The notes: generated by a model not told the origin, from the sequence alone. Counted from the first letter of the stretch, positions 34,496-44,065 are shown. The stretch is DNA of 64,000 nucleotides from Salsipaludibacter sp963812245 (GCA_963812245.1 CAWEUK010000002.1:1798001-1862000); one strand, 5' to 3'. Numbers and translations: made by a program.

Positions 34496-37162
34496 ATGAC
34501 CGCAGAAGCCACTGCCGACCTGCCGTCCGCCTACGACCCGGCGGCCGTCGAGCAGCGGATCTATGCCGACTGGGAATCCTCCGGGCTCTTCCACGCCGAG
34601 CCCGATGACCCCGGTGAGCCGTTCGCCATCGTGTTGCCGCCGCCCAACGTGACCGGGGTGCTGCACGCCGGCCATGCGCTCTACAACACCGAGGATGCGA
34701 TGATCCGCCATGCGCGCATGACGGGGCGCAACGCGGTGTGGGTGCCGGGGATGGACCACGCCGGCATCTCGACCCAGACGGTGGTCGAGAAGGAAATTGC
34801 GAAGGAAGGTCTGACCCGTCACGACCTGGGCCGCGACGCCTTCATCGAACGTGTGTGGGACTGGGTCGACGAGTACGGCGGCCAGATCCTCAACCAGTTG
34901 CGTCGGCTCGGGTTCAGCCTCGACTGGGAGCGCGAGGCCTTCACGTTCGATGAGCCCCGGTCCCGGGCGGTCACCGAGGTGTTCGTCACGCTCTACGAGC
35001 AGGGACTGCTGTATCGCGGCAATCGGCTCATCAACTGGTGTCCCCAGTGCATGACCGCGCTGAGCGACATCGAGGTGGACCACGTCGACACCAACGGCAC
35101 CCTGACCACGTTCGTCTACCCGTGGGCCGACGGCACCGACGGCGGCATCGAGGTCGCGACGACCCGTCCCGAGACGATGCTCGGTGACACGGCCATCGCG
35201 GTGCATCCCGACGACGAGCGCTATGCCAACGCAGTCGGGCGCGCCGTGCGCCACCCCTTCCTCGATCGCGAGATCCCCGTCATCGCCGACGACTACGTCG
35301 ACCCCGAGTTCGGGTCCGGCGCGGTCAAGATCACCCCGGCACACGATCCCAACGACCACGAGATCGGGGGGCGCCACGACCTCGACTCGATCACCGTGAT
35401 CGCACCCGACGCCACGATGGCCGACACGGCCGGGCCGTTCGCCGGTCAGGACCGGTTCGAGGCGCGCGAAGCCGTCGTCGCAGCGCTGGACGAAGCCGGC
35501 TTGCTGGTCGACCGGCGCGACTACCTCCACCAGGTCGGGACCTGCTCGCGCACGGGCGACGTGGTCGAGCCGTTGCTCAGCGACCAGTGGTTCCTCCAGG
35601 TGCGGCCGCTGGCCGACAAGGCCCTGGCGGCCGTTGCTGCCGGCGACACACGCGTCATGCCACCGCGGCTGCAGAAGTTCTTCGTGGACTGGCTCGAGAA
35701 CCTGCATGACTGGTGCGTGTCGCGCCAGATCTGGTGGGGCCATCGCATCCCGGCCTGGTACTGCCCCGAGGGCCACGTGACGGTCGCGCGCGACACCCCC
35801 GTGGCCTGTGGTGAGTGTGGCAGTCCTGACCTGCACCAGGACGATGACGTGCTCGACACGTGGTTTTCCAGCCAACTGTGGCCCTTCACGGTGTTCGGCT
35901 GGGAGAAGCCCGGCGACACCACCCCGGAACTGGAAACCTGGTATCCGAACACGGTGATGGAAACCGGCTACGACATCAACACCTTCTGGGTGTCGCGGAT
36001 GCTCCAGATCGGCCTGTGGTTCCTCGACGAGGTCCCGTTCACCACGATCTGGAACCATGGCCTGGTGCGCGACGGCCAGGGCAAGAAGATGTCCAAGTCG
36101 TTCGGCAACGTGATCGATCCGCTCGAGTTCATCGAGTCGCATGGCGCCGACGCCCTGCGCCTGGCGCTGTTCCAGCACTGCTCGCCCGGCACCGACGTGC
36201 CCCTGTCGGCCGACTGGGTCGAGGGTGCACGGCGCTTCCTCAACAAACTGTTCAACGCGACGCGATTCGCCCTGCAGACGCTCGACGGCACCAGGCCGGG
36301 TGACCTGCCACCGCTGGACGAACTCGCCCTGGCGGACCGCTGGATCCTGTCGCGGCTGGAGGCCACTCGCAGCGAGGTCGACACCCACTTCGAGACGTGG
36401 GACTTCGCGCGCATGTCGGCGGCGCTGTACCACTTCACCTGGGATGAACTGGCCGACTGGTACCTCGAGGCCGCCAAGGTCGTGCTCTACGGTGACGACG
36501 AGGCTGCCAAGGCGACCACTCGGGCGGTGCTTGCCCGGGTGCTCGATGACGTGTTGCGCATGTGGCATCCGCTGATCCCGTTCGTCACCGAGGAACTGTG
36601 GCGCCACCTGTCCGGTGCCGATGGCGGTGTGGATTCGCTGATGGCCCAGGACTGGCCGACGGCCGTGACCACTCCCGATGCCGACATCGAAGCCGACTTC
36701 GCCGTGATCGCCGACCTGGTCACCGAGGTTCGTCGCTTCCGGTCGCTCAACGACGTGCCGCCGTCGCGCCGCTTCCCGGTGGTCGTGGCAAGCAGGCGCG
36801 GTGACCTGTTGGCGGCCCAGGCCGACCTGGTGATGGCCTTGGCCGGGCTGGACGCCGTCGAGGTGGTCGACCGGATCGAGGATCGCCCGGGCACCTCCAT
36901 GATCGTGTTCGCCGAGGGAGAGGCCCAGGTCGAGTTGGCCGGGTTGATCGACGTCGAGGCCGAGTTGGCCAGGCTGGATCGCGAACTGGACAAGGCGCGA
37001 GCCTCGCTGGGACGCAGCCAGGGCAAGCTGGGCAACGACAACTTCGTCGGTCGCGCACCGGCCGACGTGGTCCAGGCGGAGCGTGATCGACTCGACGAGA
37101 CCCGCCGGTCCATCGAGGAGCTCGAGCGCCAGGTCACCGCACTCTCCGCCCTGCGCCCATGA
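34496..37162 (+). CDS. valS: Valine--tRNA ligase ValS
   Basis: 888 residues, class I synthetase that charges tRNA-Val and edits mischarged threonine. The HIGH signature is in PPPNVTGVLHAGHALY (~48), followed by the editing CP1 domain with TTRPETMLGDTAIAVHP (~220) and the catalytic zinc region WCVSRQIWWGHRIPAWYCPE (~405-424). Then come the KMSKS loop GKKMSKSFGN (~530), the anticodon-binding helical domain (~610-750) and a C-terminal coiled coil (~820-888, LDRELDKARASLGR). ATG 34496 is preferred to the farther in-frame start at 34355, whose extra residues are unconserved. The stop overlaps the next gene by ATGA. Confidence 0.97.
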   Translation: MTAEATADLPSAYDPAAVEQRIYADWESSGLFHAEPDDPGEPFAIVLPPPNVTGVLHAGHALYNTEDAMIRHARMTGRNAVWVPGMDHAGISTQTVVEKEIAKEGLTRHDLGRDAFIERVWDWVDEYGGQILNQLRRLGFSLDWEREAFTFDEPRSRAVTEVFVTLYEQGLLYRGNRLINWCPQCMTALSDIEVDHVDTNGTLTTFVYPWADGTDGGIEVATTRPETMLGDTAIAVHPDDERYANAVGRAVRHPFLDREIPVIADDYVDPEFGSGAVKITPAHDPNDHEIGGRHDLDSITVIAPDATMADTAGPFAGQDRFEAREAVVAALDEAGLLVDRRDYLHQVGTCSRTGDVVEPLLSDQWFLQVRPLADKALAAVAAGDTRVMPPRLQKFFVDWLENLHDWCVSRQIWWGHRIPAWYCPEGHVTVARDTPVACGECGSPDLHQDDDVLDTWFSSQLWPFTVFGWEKPGDTTPELETWYPNTVMETGYDINTFWVSRMLQIGLWFLDEVPFTTIWNHGLVRDGQGKKMSKSFGNVIDPLEFIESHGADALRLALFQHCSPGTDVPLSADWVEGARRFLNKLFNATRFALQTLDGTRPGDLPPLDELALADRWILSRLEATRSEVDTHFETWDFARMSAALYHFTWDELADWYLEAAKVVLYGDDEAAKATTRAVLARVLDDVLRMWHPLIPFVTEELWRHLSGADGGVDSLMAQDWPTAVTTPDADIEADFAVIADLVTEVRRFRSLNDVPPSRRFPVVVASRRGDLLAAQADLVMALAGLDAVEVVDRIEDRPGTSMIVFAEGEAQVELAGLIDVEAELARLDRELDKARASLGRSQGKLGNDNFVGRAPADVVQAERDRLDETRRSIEELERQVTALSALRP

Positions 37163-38343
37163 CCGACCCGCTGGCTCCCGTCACGGCAGGGCGGGGTCGC
37201 GGACTGTCGTTCTCGCTGGGCGGGATCCCGGTCACCATCAACCTCAGTCTCCTGCTGGTGCTGGCGTTCCTGGGGTTCCAACTGGGTGACTTCGCGCTGA
37301 TCGTGGTGTTCGTGATCGTCGGGACGGTGTCGGTGCTGGTGCACGAGCTTGGGCATGCCGTGGCCGCGCGGCTGGCCGGGTTCAGCCCGAAGGTCGAGTT
37401 GGCCGGCATGGGCGGCGTGACGAGCTATCGCGGTGACACGTCGCGTCTGACGGGGCTTGCGATCACCGCGGCCGGCCCCGTCGTCCAGATCCTTGCCGGC
37501 GTCGCGGCCATGGCATTCACGGACGGCTTCGGGCTGGTCTACGGCGGTGACCTCGTTGCGTTCGGGGTGAGCGCCTGGGTGGTGATCTCCATCGTCTGGG
37601 GTGCGCTCAACCTCGTGCCGGTGCTGCCCCTGGACGGGGGCCAACTGATGCAGGGGCTCATCCCCGGATCCCTGCGAACTCGCAGCCTCGTTGCCCATGG
37701 CGTGTCCGCCGCAGTGGCGATCGCAGGGCTGTTGTGGGCCCTGGCCACAGCGGAGACCTGGATCGCGTTGTTGGCGGGATTCTTCGCATGGACCAACACC
37801 ATGGCCTTGCTGGCGTTGCGCTCCGAGGCGACCACGTCTGCGGCCGCTGGCCAGGTCAGTGGTCAGCCCACCGGGCAACCCACCGACCAGCCGACTGCGA
37901 CGGGGCTGTTGACCGAGGGTCGCAAGCGGCTCGAGGCAGGCGACACCAGCGGGTGGCAACTGGTTCGGGCGGCCACGCTGGCCCCGGGACCGCTGGCGAT
38001 CCGCTCCGTCGCCGCCACGATGGTCGTCACGGCACTGTTGCGCGCTGGCGAGTACCGCCGTGCCTACCAGGTCGTCGCTGATCCACGCCCGGGCATTCCC
38101 ATCGACGAGGTGGTGGTGGCACGAACACTGTCGACCCACCCCAACCAGGTCGGCGTGCGTCGCGCCGTGCTGACGTGGGCGCACGAACGCAACGACGCCC
38201 GGGCCCGGGGCATCGCCGCGCTCCTGTTGGCGCTGGGCGGCGACATCGACACCGCTGACAGGTGGGTGGCGGTCGGACCGGTGGCACCATCGATCACCGA
38301 GGCCATCGATGCCCAACGCCAGGCGCCACACCCGCCCGGCTGA
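37159..38343 (+). CDS. M50-family (site-2 protease-like) membrane metallopeptidase
   Basis: 394 residues. Six or so membrane segments hold the zinc site VHELGHAVAA (HExxH, ~60) and the distal NLVPVLPLDGGQ motif with its Asp ligand (~152). Together these define the S2P/M50 clan. No PDZ domain is visible. A Gln/Thr/Pro-rich linker (~232-250) leads to a soluble C-terminal domain of ~145 residues that resembles helical repeats (GRKRLEAGDTSGWQL; LLRAGEYRRAYQV). S2P proteases cut regulatory membrane proteins such as anti-sigma factors. The substrate is unknown. It overlaps valS by four bases. Confidence 0.88.
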   Translation: MTDPLAPVTAGRGRGLSFSLGGIPVTINLSLLLVLAFLGFQLGDFALIVVFVIVGTVSVLVHELGHAVAARLAGFSPKVELAGMGGVTSYRGDTSRLTGLAITAAGPVVQILAGVAAMAFTDGFGLVYGGDLVAFGVSAWVVISIVWGALNLVPVLPLDGGQLMQGLIPGSLRTRSLVAHGVSAAVAIAGLLWALATAETWIALLAGFFAWTNTMALLALRSEATTSAAAGQVSGQPTGQPTDQPTATGLLTEGRKRLEAGDTSGWQLVRAATLAPGPLAIRSVAATMVVTALLRAGEYRRAYQVVADPRPGIPIDEVVVARTLSTHPNQVGVRRAVLTWAHERNDARARGIAALLLALGGDIDTADRWVAVGPVAPSITEAIDAQRQAPHPPG

Positions 38344-38414
38344 GTCCGGCTACCCCGTCATGGCCGCCCGCGGCTTCGTTGCCGGCAGCCGACCGACCAT
38401 GCAAAGGAACGAAC

Positions 38415-39756
38415 GTGGATCCCAGCACCGTTGGCTTCGACCAGGCCCGCGCGGGTCTCTTCGCGCGTGGCCACGGCCGCATGATCCCCGACCTCGACCG
38501 CATCACGACGCTCACGGACCTGTTGGGTGCGCCGCAACTCGCGTATCCCACGATCCACGTCACCGGTACCAACGGCAAGACGTCGACGACCAGGATGACC
38601 GCGGGGTTGCTGTCGGAACTGGGGCTGACCACGGGCACCTACACGTCGCCGCACCTGCAGACGGTGCGGGAGCGGCTCCAGGTCGGGCTGCAGTCGATCA
38701 GCGAGCAGGACTTCGCCCGAACGTGGGGTGCCGTCGAGGCCGTGGCCGGTCTGATGGACGACGACCGCCGGGCCCGATGGCGACAGCGTGACGTTCTTCG
38801 AGATGACCACGGCCATGGCGCTGTGGTGGTTCGCGGACCTGCCCGTGGACGTCGCGGTCGTCGAGGTGGGCATGGGCGGACGCTGGGATGCCACCAACGT
38901 CGTCGGCAGCGACGTCGCCGTCATCACCCCGATCGACGTGGACCACCCGGAACTGGGGGGCGACGCCGTGTCGGCGGCGCGTGAGAAGGCCGGGATCATC
39001 AAGCCCGGCAGCCACGTCGTCGTCGGCGACCAGGATCCAGCGGTCCGTGCCGTGATCGAGGCCGCCGTTCGCGGCGCCGATGCCGAAGTGCTGTGGTGGG
39101 GCGCCGACTTCGGGGTCGTCGAGCGTGCCATCGCCGTCGGGGGCCAGCAGGTCACCCTCCGACTGGGGGAGCGCACCATCGACGAGATCTTCGTGCCGGC
39201 CCACGGGGCGCACCAGGCCGACAACGCCGCCATCGCCGTGGGCGCGGTCGCGTCACTGCTGGGACCCCGGTTCGACGAGGTCGACGATGACGTGGTCCGG
39301 TCCGGCTTCGCACGACTGACCACGCCGGGGCGCCTGGAAGTCATCGCGACGAACCCCACCGTGGTGCTCGACGGTGCCCACAATCCCCACGGTGCCCGGG
39401 CCGCGGCGGTGGCAGTCGACGAGGCGTTCGCGTTCCGCAATGCCGTGCTGGTGATCGCGACCCTGGCCGACAAGGACGTCGAGGGCATCGTCGCGGCATG
39501 GCGCGACGTGGTGGACCACGTCGTCGTGACGACGGTGGACTCGCCCCGGGCAGCCAGCGTGGCGCAGCTGGCCGAGGTCGCCGAAGGGGTCTTCGCGGGC
39601 ACGGCCGTGGCCGTCGAACAGGCCGCGGACGTGGCCCGTGCCCTGGACATGGCCACCGGCATCACCGGCGGGGGTGACGGGATCATCGTCACCGGTTCGC
39701 TCTACGTCGTCGGTGCCGCGCGGGACCTGCTGGCGCCGGAACCTGACCAGGAATGA
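38415..39756 (+). CDS. folC: Folylpolyglutamate synthase / dihydrofolate synthase FolC, one frameshift
   Basis: Composite of ~446 residues; one extra base in the GGGCCC area near 38770. Mur-ligase-like ATP enzyme that adds glutamate to folates, and in bifunctional forms to dihydropteroate. P-loop VTGTNGKTSTTRM (~50), YTSPHLQTVRERL (~78), TFFEMTTAMALWWFA (second frame), VEVGMGGRWDATN (~150), ITPIDVDHPELGG, EKAGIIKPG and LDGAHNPHGARA (~325) are all typical. GTG 38415 is chosen because AAGGA (38404-38408) is 6 bases upstream and the family N-terminus follows. valS-folC-ndk is a known actinobacterial order, here with the M50 gene inserted. Confidence 0.92.
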
Positions 39757-39773
39757 GGCCAGCGGCCAGCCGG

Positions 39774-39779
39774 TACCGT
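39774..39779 (+). promoter_or_regulatory. Candidate -10 element of ndk
   Basis: TACCGT lies 64 bases before the ndk ATG in the 87-base folC-ndk gap. It fits the recurring TAnnnT pattern. No -35 is evident. Confidence 0.3.
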
Positions 39780-39843
39780 TTCGACCAACTGTCGTCTGCG
39801 ATCGCACACGACCACGACCTTCCGTACGCAAGGACCGATCACC

Positions 39844-40248
39844 ATGGCCGTTGAACAGACCCTCATCCTCGTCAAGCCCGACGGCGTTGCCCGTGGACTC
39901 ATCGGCGAGGTCGTGTCGCGCATCGAGCGCAAGGGCTACTCGATCGACAAGCTGCAGCTGATGACGCTGGCGCGTGAAACCGCCGAGGAGCACTACGGCG
40001 AGCACGTCGACAAGCCGTTCTTCGGCGAACTGGTCGACTTCATCACCTCGGGGCCGCTGGTCGCGATGCAGGTGTCGGGCGACGATGCGATCACCGGCCT
40101 GCGCACCATCATGGGCGCGACCAACCCGATCGAGGCCACGCCCGGTTCGATCCGCGGCGACTTCGCCACCATCATCGGCGAGAACATCGTGCACGGCTCC
40201 GACAGCCCTGCCTCCGCCGAGCGCGAACTGGGCATCTTCTTCGGCTGA
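39844..40248 (+). CDS. ndk: Nucleoside diphosphate kinase
   Basis: 134 residues, exactly the family length. It transfers the gamma phosphate between nucleoside di- and triphosphates through a phosphohistidine. The catalytic His is in ENIVHGSDS (~residue 117). LVKPDGVARGLIGEV (~9) and GATNPIEATPGSIRGDFA (~93) complete the nucleotide site. ATG 39844 follows AAGGA. A convergent terminator-like hairpin starts 13 bases after the stop. Confidence 0.97.
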   Translation: MAVEQTLILVKPDGVARGLIGEVVSRIERKGYSIDKLQLMTLARETAEEHYGEHVDKPFFGELVDFITSGPLVAMQVSGDDAITGLRTIMGATNPIEATPGSIRGDFATIIGENIVHGSDSPASAERELGIFFG

Positions 40249-40260
40249 GCCAGGGGCGGG

Positions 40261-40296
40261 CACCACACCATTGGCCACGCCGCCGGTGGTGTGGTG
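40261..40296. terminator. Bidirectional terminator hairpin between ndk and radC
   Basis: CACCACACCA (40261-40270) pairs perfectly with TGGTGTGGTG (40287-40296) around a 16-base loop. It lies between the converging ndk stop (40248) and radC stop (40318). There is no T run, which is common in high-GC actinobacteria. Confidence 0.65.
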
Positions 40297-40317
40297 GAAG
40301 GTGCCCATGGTTGCACG

Positions 40318-40848
40318 TCAGGGGGAGAGGTGGCCGGCGCGGGCGAGGGAGGTCCAGCGGTCGGGGGCGATGACGAGGTGGTCGAGCAGTTGCAGGCCGA
40401 CGACGTCGCCCGCGCGGGCAAGGCGCGAGGTGACGGCGACGTCGTCACGCGACGGCGTCGGGTCACCCGACGGGTGGTTGTGGGCCACGACGACCGCGGC
40501 CGCGTTGTGGCCCAGCGCGGTGCGGTAGATCTCCCGTGGTGACATGAAGGTGTGGTCGAGGGATCCCAGGCTGACGAGTTCCACGGCCAGGACCCGGTGG
40601 CGCGTGTCGAGCAGGGCCGCCGCACAGGCCTCGCGGTCACGGTGGGCCACCAGTGGGCCCAGGACATCGGCAGCGCGCTCGGGTGAGGTCACGGCGAGTT
40701 CGGCGGCATCGCGCGGCCGTGGAGCTGACGTCCCGCACAGCACGCACCCGCCGAGCCCGATCGAGCCGCCCAGGGGCCCGTCCGGCCACGACGGCGATGC
40801 CTGGTGTCGTGTTGCCGTCGCCGACGGTGTCGGTGCGGGACTGGGCAT
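40318..40848 (-). CDS. RadC/JAB-domain protein, short form
   Basis: 176 residues. The JAMM-type metal motif is present: VVVAHNHPSGDPTPSRDDV (~115-133) with an upstream Glu-containing strand, and LGSLDHTFMSPREIYRTAL (~90) typical of RadC. The family normally has an N-terminal helix-hairpin-helix region, but this protein begins with a Pro/Thr-rich leader and a C-V-L-C-G motif instead. RadC proteins were once linked to DNA repair, without firm support; some are tied to competence or mobile DNA. ATG 40848 is preferred because farther upstream the frame enters the 12-bp tandem repeat. Convergent with ndk. Confidence 0.8.
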   Translation of the reverse strand: MPSPAPTPSATATRHQASPSWPDGPLGGSIGLGGCVLCGTSAPRPRDAAELAVTSPERAADVLGPLVAHRDREACAAALLDTRHRVLAVELVSLGSLDHTFMSPREIYRTALGHNAAAVVVAHNHPSGDPTPSRDDVAVTSRLARAGDVVGLQLLDHLVIAPDRWTSLARAGHLSP

Positions 40849-40860
40849 GGTGCGCTCCGG

Positions 40861-40908
40861 TCGGTGTCGTGGTGGGTGTCGTGGTCGGTGTCGTGGTCGA
40901 TGTCGGGG
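40861..40908. repeat. 12-bp tandem repeat upstream of radC
   Basis: Four units of a 12-bp motif (TCGGTGTCGTGG, TGGGTGTCGTGG, TCGGTGTCGTGG, TCGATGTCGGGG) lie in the 206-base divergent gap between the radC-like gene and the exported propeller gene. Because the unit is a multiple of three it stays open in several frames and produces spurious His/Pro/Arg or Val/Gly frames. The rest of the gap shows no clear promoter. Confidence 0.85.
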
Positions 40909-41054
40909 CGACTGCGCCACCTTGGCATGCGCGGCGTCCCGACGACGGGTGGGTCGCGCGACTGGGGACGAGGGGTCGGGTCGACGCTGCCACCTGCGCT
41001 TGCACGCGCCGGTGGTCCACCCACGGCAGCCCGCCACGTGTCACACTGGCCGAC

Positions 41055-42713
41055 ATGCATCCGATCCCTCGCTCCCTGCCGCTGCTGCTCGTCGCGGCCG
41101 CCGTCGTCGTGCTCGCCGGTGGCGTGGCGCTGGCGAGGCTGCTCGATTCGCCGTCGTCCGCCTCGACCGACGGTGTCCCGACCGCCGCCGCGTCGACGGC
41201 GCCCGGTGAGCCGGGTGCGACCACGGCGGCGGTGACGCCGTCCCCCACGCCGACGCCGACCCCCACGCCCACGCCGACGCCGACACCACCGCCCGACCTG
41301 CGAGGGGGCGTCAGCGCCCCGTATGGCGAAGTCGAGGGCCTGACCATGTTCCGCGGCAACCCGACGCGCACCTGGTACGGCACGGGCCCGATCCCCGACA
41401 GCCTGGAGGTCCAGTGGCGGTTCCCGGACGAACCGATGTGTGGGAACTCGCCGGTGGCTGGCCAGGACAAGGTGTGGTGTGGCACCGGATGGACGGGGCA
41501 GCCGCTGGTGTGGGAACGGCCCGACGGCATCACCGAGGTCATCTTCGGCGCCTATGACAAGTCGATCCACTTCGTCGACGCGGCCACGGGCGAACGGACC
41601 CGGCCCGACTTCGACATGGGCGACATCATCAAGGGAACGGTCACCCTCGACCCCGAGGGCTATCCGCTGCTGTACGCCGGTTCCCGCGACGACGAGTGGC
41701 GCATCATCGCGCTGGACCGTGAGGAACCGACCGAACTGTGGAGCCTGGCGGCCAGTGCCGTCCCCGGCATGTGGAACAACGACTGGGACTCCAATCCGGT
41801 CGTGGTCGACGACATCGTCTACGTCGGCGGCGAGAACAGTTGGTGGTTCGCCATCGAACTCAACCGAGCCACGGACGACGCCGGGCTGGTGACGATCGCA
41901 CCCGACATCGTCTTCGACATGCCGGCCTACACCGACGCACTCGTGGCCGCCGTCGGTCGCCAGCAGTCGGTGGAGAACTCGACCGCGATCTTCGAGGATC
42001 GGGCCTACTTCGCAAACTCGGCCGGTCGGGTGGTCGGCGTCGACATCGGCGACCTGCCAGCCAGCGCCGAGGTCGTCCTCGACTTCTGGATGGGCGACGA
42101 CGTCGACTCCACGATCGTCGTCGACGAGGAAGGCGACATCTACGTCGCGGCCGAGATCGATCTGGGCACCTCGCGGGGTCAGGAGGTCGGCCAGCTCGCC
42201 AAGCTGGATCCCGACAGCCCCGACGACCCGGTGGTGTGGAGTCGAGACGTGCCGGGCGCGGACGGACTGGAGGGCGGCATCTGGGCGACGCCCGCCCTGC
42301 GAGGCGACCTGCTCTACGTGCCGATCAACACCGGTGAGCTGTGGGTGGTCGACCGCAACTCGGGCGAGACCCTCTGGTCCGACGACGTCGGTGGGTACGC
42401 ACGATCGTCGCCGGTGCTGGTCGGCAACCGGCTCGTGCTCGCGATCAACTGCCTGAGCGAGCCGGCGCTGCGCGTCTACGACATCACGGATCCGACGAGC
42501 CCCAGGCACCTGTCGGACAACGTCATCTCCCAGGGCTGCATCGAGTCGACGCCGGCCGCATGGGACGGCCAGCTGTTCGTGGGATCACGCGATGGGTTCG
42601 TGTACGGACTGGGTCCGGCGGCGACGCCCAACCCGACGTCCACCCCGACGACCCCGACGACCCCGACGACCTCGACGACCTCGACGACCTCGACGACCTC
42701 GAACGGCGGCTGA
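41055..42713 (+). CDS. Exported PQQ-like beta-propeller protein
   Basis: 552 residues. An N-terminal hydrophobic segment (PLLLVAAAVVVLAGGVALA) acts as a signal or anchor, followed by a Pro/Thr linker (~55-85). The propeller spans ~95-515 with repeats of the form VVVDDIVYVGGENSWWFAIE, AYFANSAGRVVGVDI, DLLYVPINTGELWVVDRNSG and LFVGSRDGFVYGLG. These resemble PQQ/WD-like quinoprotein blades. A second Thr/Pro/Ser-rich tail ends the protein. No catalytic PQQ residues can be identified, so a binding or scaffold role outside the membrane is as likely as an enzyme. It directly precedes the mreB locus. Confidence 0.75.
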   Translation: MHPIPRSLPLLLVAAAVVVLAGGVALARLLDSPSSASTDGVPTAAASTAPGEPGATTAAVTPSPTPTPTPTPTPTPTPPPDLRGGVSAPYGEVEGLTMFRGNPTRTWYGTGPIPDSLEVQWRFPDEPMCGNSPVAGQDKVWCGTGWTGQPLVWERPDGITEVIFGAYDKSIHFVDAATGERTRPDFDMGDIIKGTVTLDPEGYPLLYAGSRDDEWRIIALDREEPTELWSLAASAVPGMWNNDWDSNPVVVDDIVYVGGENSWWFAIELNRATDDAGLVTIAPDIVFDMPAYTDALVAAVGRQQSVENSTAIFEDRAYFANSAGRVVGVDIGDLPASAEVVLDFWMGDDVDSTIVVDEEGDIYVAAEIDLGTSRGQEVGQLAKLDPDSPDDPVVWSRDVPGADGLEGGIWATPALRGDLLYVPINTGELWVVDRNSGETLWSDDVGGYARSSPVLVGNRLVLAINCLSEPALRVYDITDPTSPRHLSDNVISQGCIESTPAAWDGQLFVGSRDGFVYGLGPAATPNPTSTPTTPTTPTTSTTSTTSTTSNGG

Positions 42714-42746
42714 CACCGCGGGGACGGGCCGGCACGTTGCATCAGT

Positions 42747-42797
42747 ACTCTGATCACTCTGGCAACTCTGGCAACTCTGGCAACAGCGGAGTAGGGT
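42747..42797 (+). promoter_or_regulatory. mreB upstream region: 9-bp tandem repeat plus -10 element
   Basis: ACTCTGATC (42747-42755) is followed by three exact ACTCTGGCA units (42756-42764, 42765-42773, 42774-42782). TAGGGT at 42792-42797 is the -10; the repeat covers the expected -35 place. The 9-bp phasing and the position suggest a regulator site, but the binder is unknown. The remaining leader to 43002 shows nothing recognisable. Confidence 0.6.
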
Positions 42798-43002
42798 GAG
42801 CGCAGCGTGGCGACCGCCGCCACCGGCAGGGGTCGGACGGCCACCCTCGGTTCGCCATGTCTCGGCAGGGCTGGGTACCGTCCGAACCAGCGCGGGGACC
42901 GCAGCGCCAGCCTGCCCACAGCCGTCAGCCCCCTCGCGATCGCACCCAAGCTCCTCCGTCCACCATCAGTGATCCGTCGTCTCGGTGCACAAAGGTTTCG
43001 TC

Positions 43003-44046
43003 GTGGCATCCAGTTTCAGCAACAACTTCAACCCCCTCGGTCGCGACATGGCCGTCGACCTCGGCACGGCCAACACCTTGGTCTACGTACGTGGCCGCGG
43101 CATCATGCTCAACGAGCCGTCGGTGGTCGCGATCAACACCAAGAACGGCGCGATCCTGTCCGTGGGTTCCGAGGCCAAGCGCATGATCGGCCGCACCCCG
43201 GGCCACATCATGGCGATCCGGCCACTCAAGGACGGCGTCATCGCCGACTTCGACGTGACAGAGAAGATGCTGCGCTACTTCATCCAGGCCGTGCACAAGC
43301 GTCGCTTCCTGGCCAAGCCGCGGGTCGTGGTGTGCGTCCCCTCGGGGATCACCGGCGTCGAGCAGCGCGCCGTGGAGGAGGCCACGATGTCGGCCGGTGC
43401 CCGCGCTGCCTACATCATCGAAGAGCCCATGGCGGCAGCCATCGGGGCCGGCCTGCCGGTCCACGAGCCCGCCGGCAACATGGTGGTCGACATCGGCGGC
43501 GGCACCACCGAGGTCGCGGTCATCTCGCTGGGCGGCATCGTCACGAGCCAGTCGATCCGGATCGGTGGCGACGAACTCGACGACTCCATCATCTCCTACA
43601 TCAAGAAGGAGTACTCGCTGATGCTCGGCGAGCGCACCGCGGAGGAGATCAAGATGGCGATCGGGTCGGCGTTCCCGCTGCCCGACGAGCCCCACGCCGA
43701 AATTCGAGGCCGCGACCTGGTGTCGGGACTGCCCAAGACCATCGTCGTGTCGGCCGAGGAGATCCGCTCCGCCATCGAGGAGCCAGTCAACTCGATCGTC
43801 GACGCCGTCAAGAACACCCTGGACAAGACGCCGCCGGAACTGGCAGCCGACATCATGGACAAGGGCATCGTGCTCGCCGGTGGCGGCGGGATGCTCAAGG
43901 GCCTCGACGAGCGCCTCAAGCACGAGACCGGCATGCCGATCCACATCACCGACAACCCCTTGTCTGCGGTCGCGATCGGGTCAGGCAAGTGCCTCGAGGA
44001 GTTCGAGGCACTGCGCAAGGTCCTGATCTCGTCGTCGCGCAACTGA
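43003..44046 (+). CDS. mreB: Rod shape-determining actin homologue MreB
   Basis: 347 residues. Actin-fold ATPase: phosphate-1 DMAVDLGTANTLVYVRG (~14-30), VCVPSGITGVEQRAV (~110), phosphate-2 MVVDIGGGTTEVAVISLGG (~160-178) and the adenosine motif IVLAGGGGMLKGLDERL (~290). MreB filaments guide lateral wall synthesis by RodA-PBP2. GTG 43003 is chosen because AAAGG at 42991-42995 lies 7 bases upstream; a GTG at 42985 precedes that site. Heads the mreBCD-mrdA-rodA operon. Presence of MreB supports a rod with lateral growth. Confidence 0.97.
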   Translation: MASSFSNNFNPLGRDMAVDLGTANTLVYVRGRGIMLNEPSVVAINTKNGAILSVGSEAKRMIGRTPGHIMAIRPLKDGVIADFDVTEKMLRYFIQAVHKRRFLAKPRVVVCVPSGITGVEQRAVEEATMSAGARAAYIIEEPMAAAIGAGLPVHEPAGNMVVDIGGGTTEVAVISLGGIVTSQSIRIGGDELDDSIISYIKKEYSLMLGERTAEEIKMAIGSAFPLPDEPHAEIRGRDLVSGLPKTIVVSAEEIRSAIEEPVNSIVDAVKNTLDKTPPELAADIMDKGIVLAGGGGMLKGLDERLKHETGMPIHITDNPLSAVAIGSGKCLEEFEALRKVLISSSRN

Positions 44047-44065
44047 CCACAGGCCACCAGCCAGC

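Noticed and set aside
40861..40908. CRISPR-like array
   Set aside because: The 12-bp units are directly tandem with no spacers; it is a simple minisatellite. No other candidate array is present in the window.
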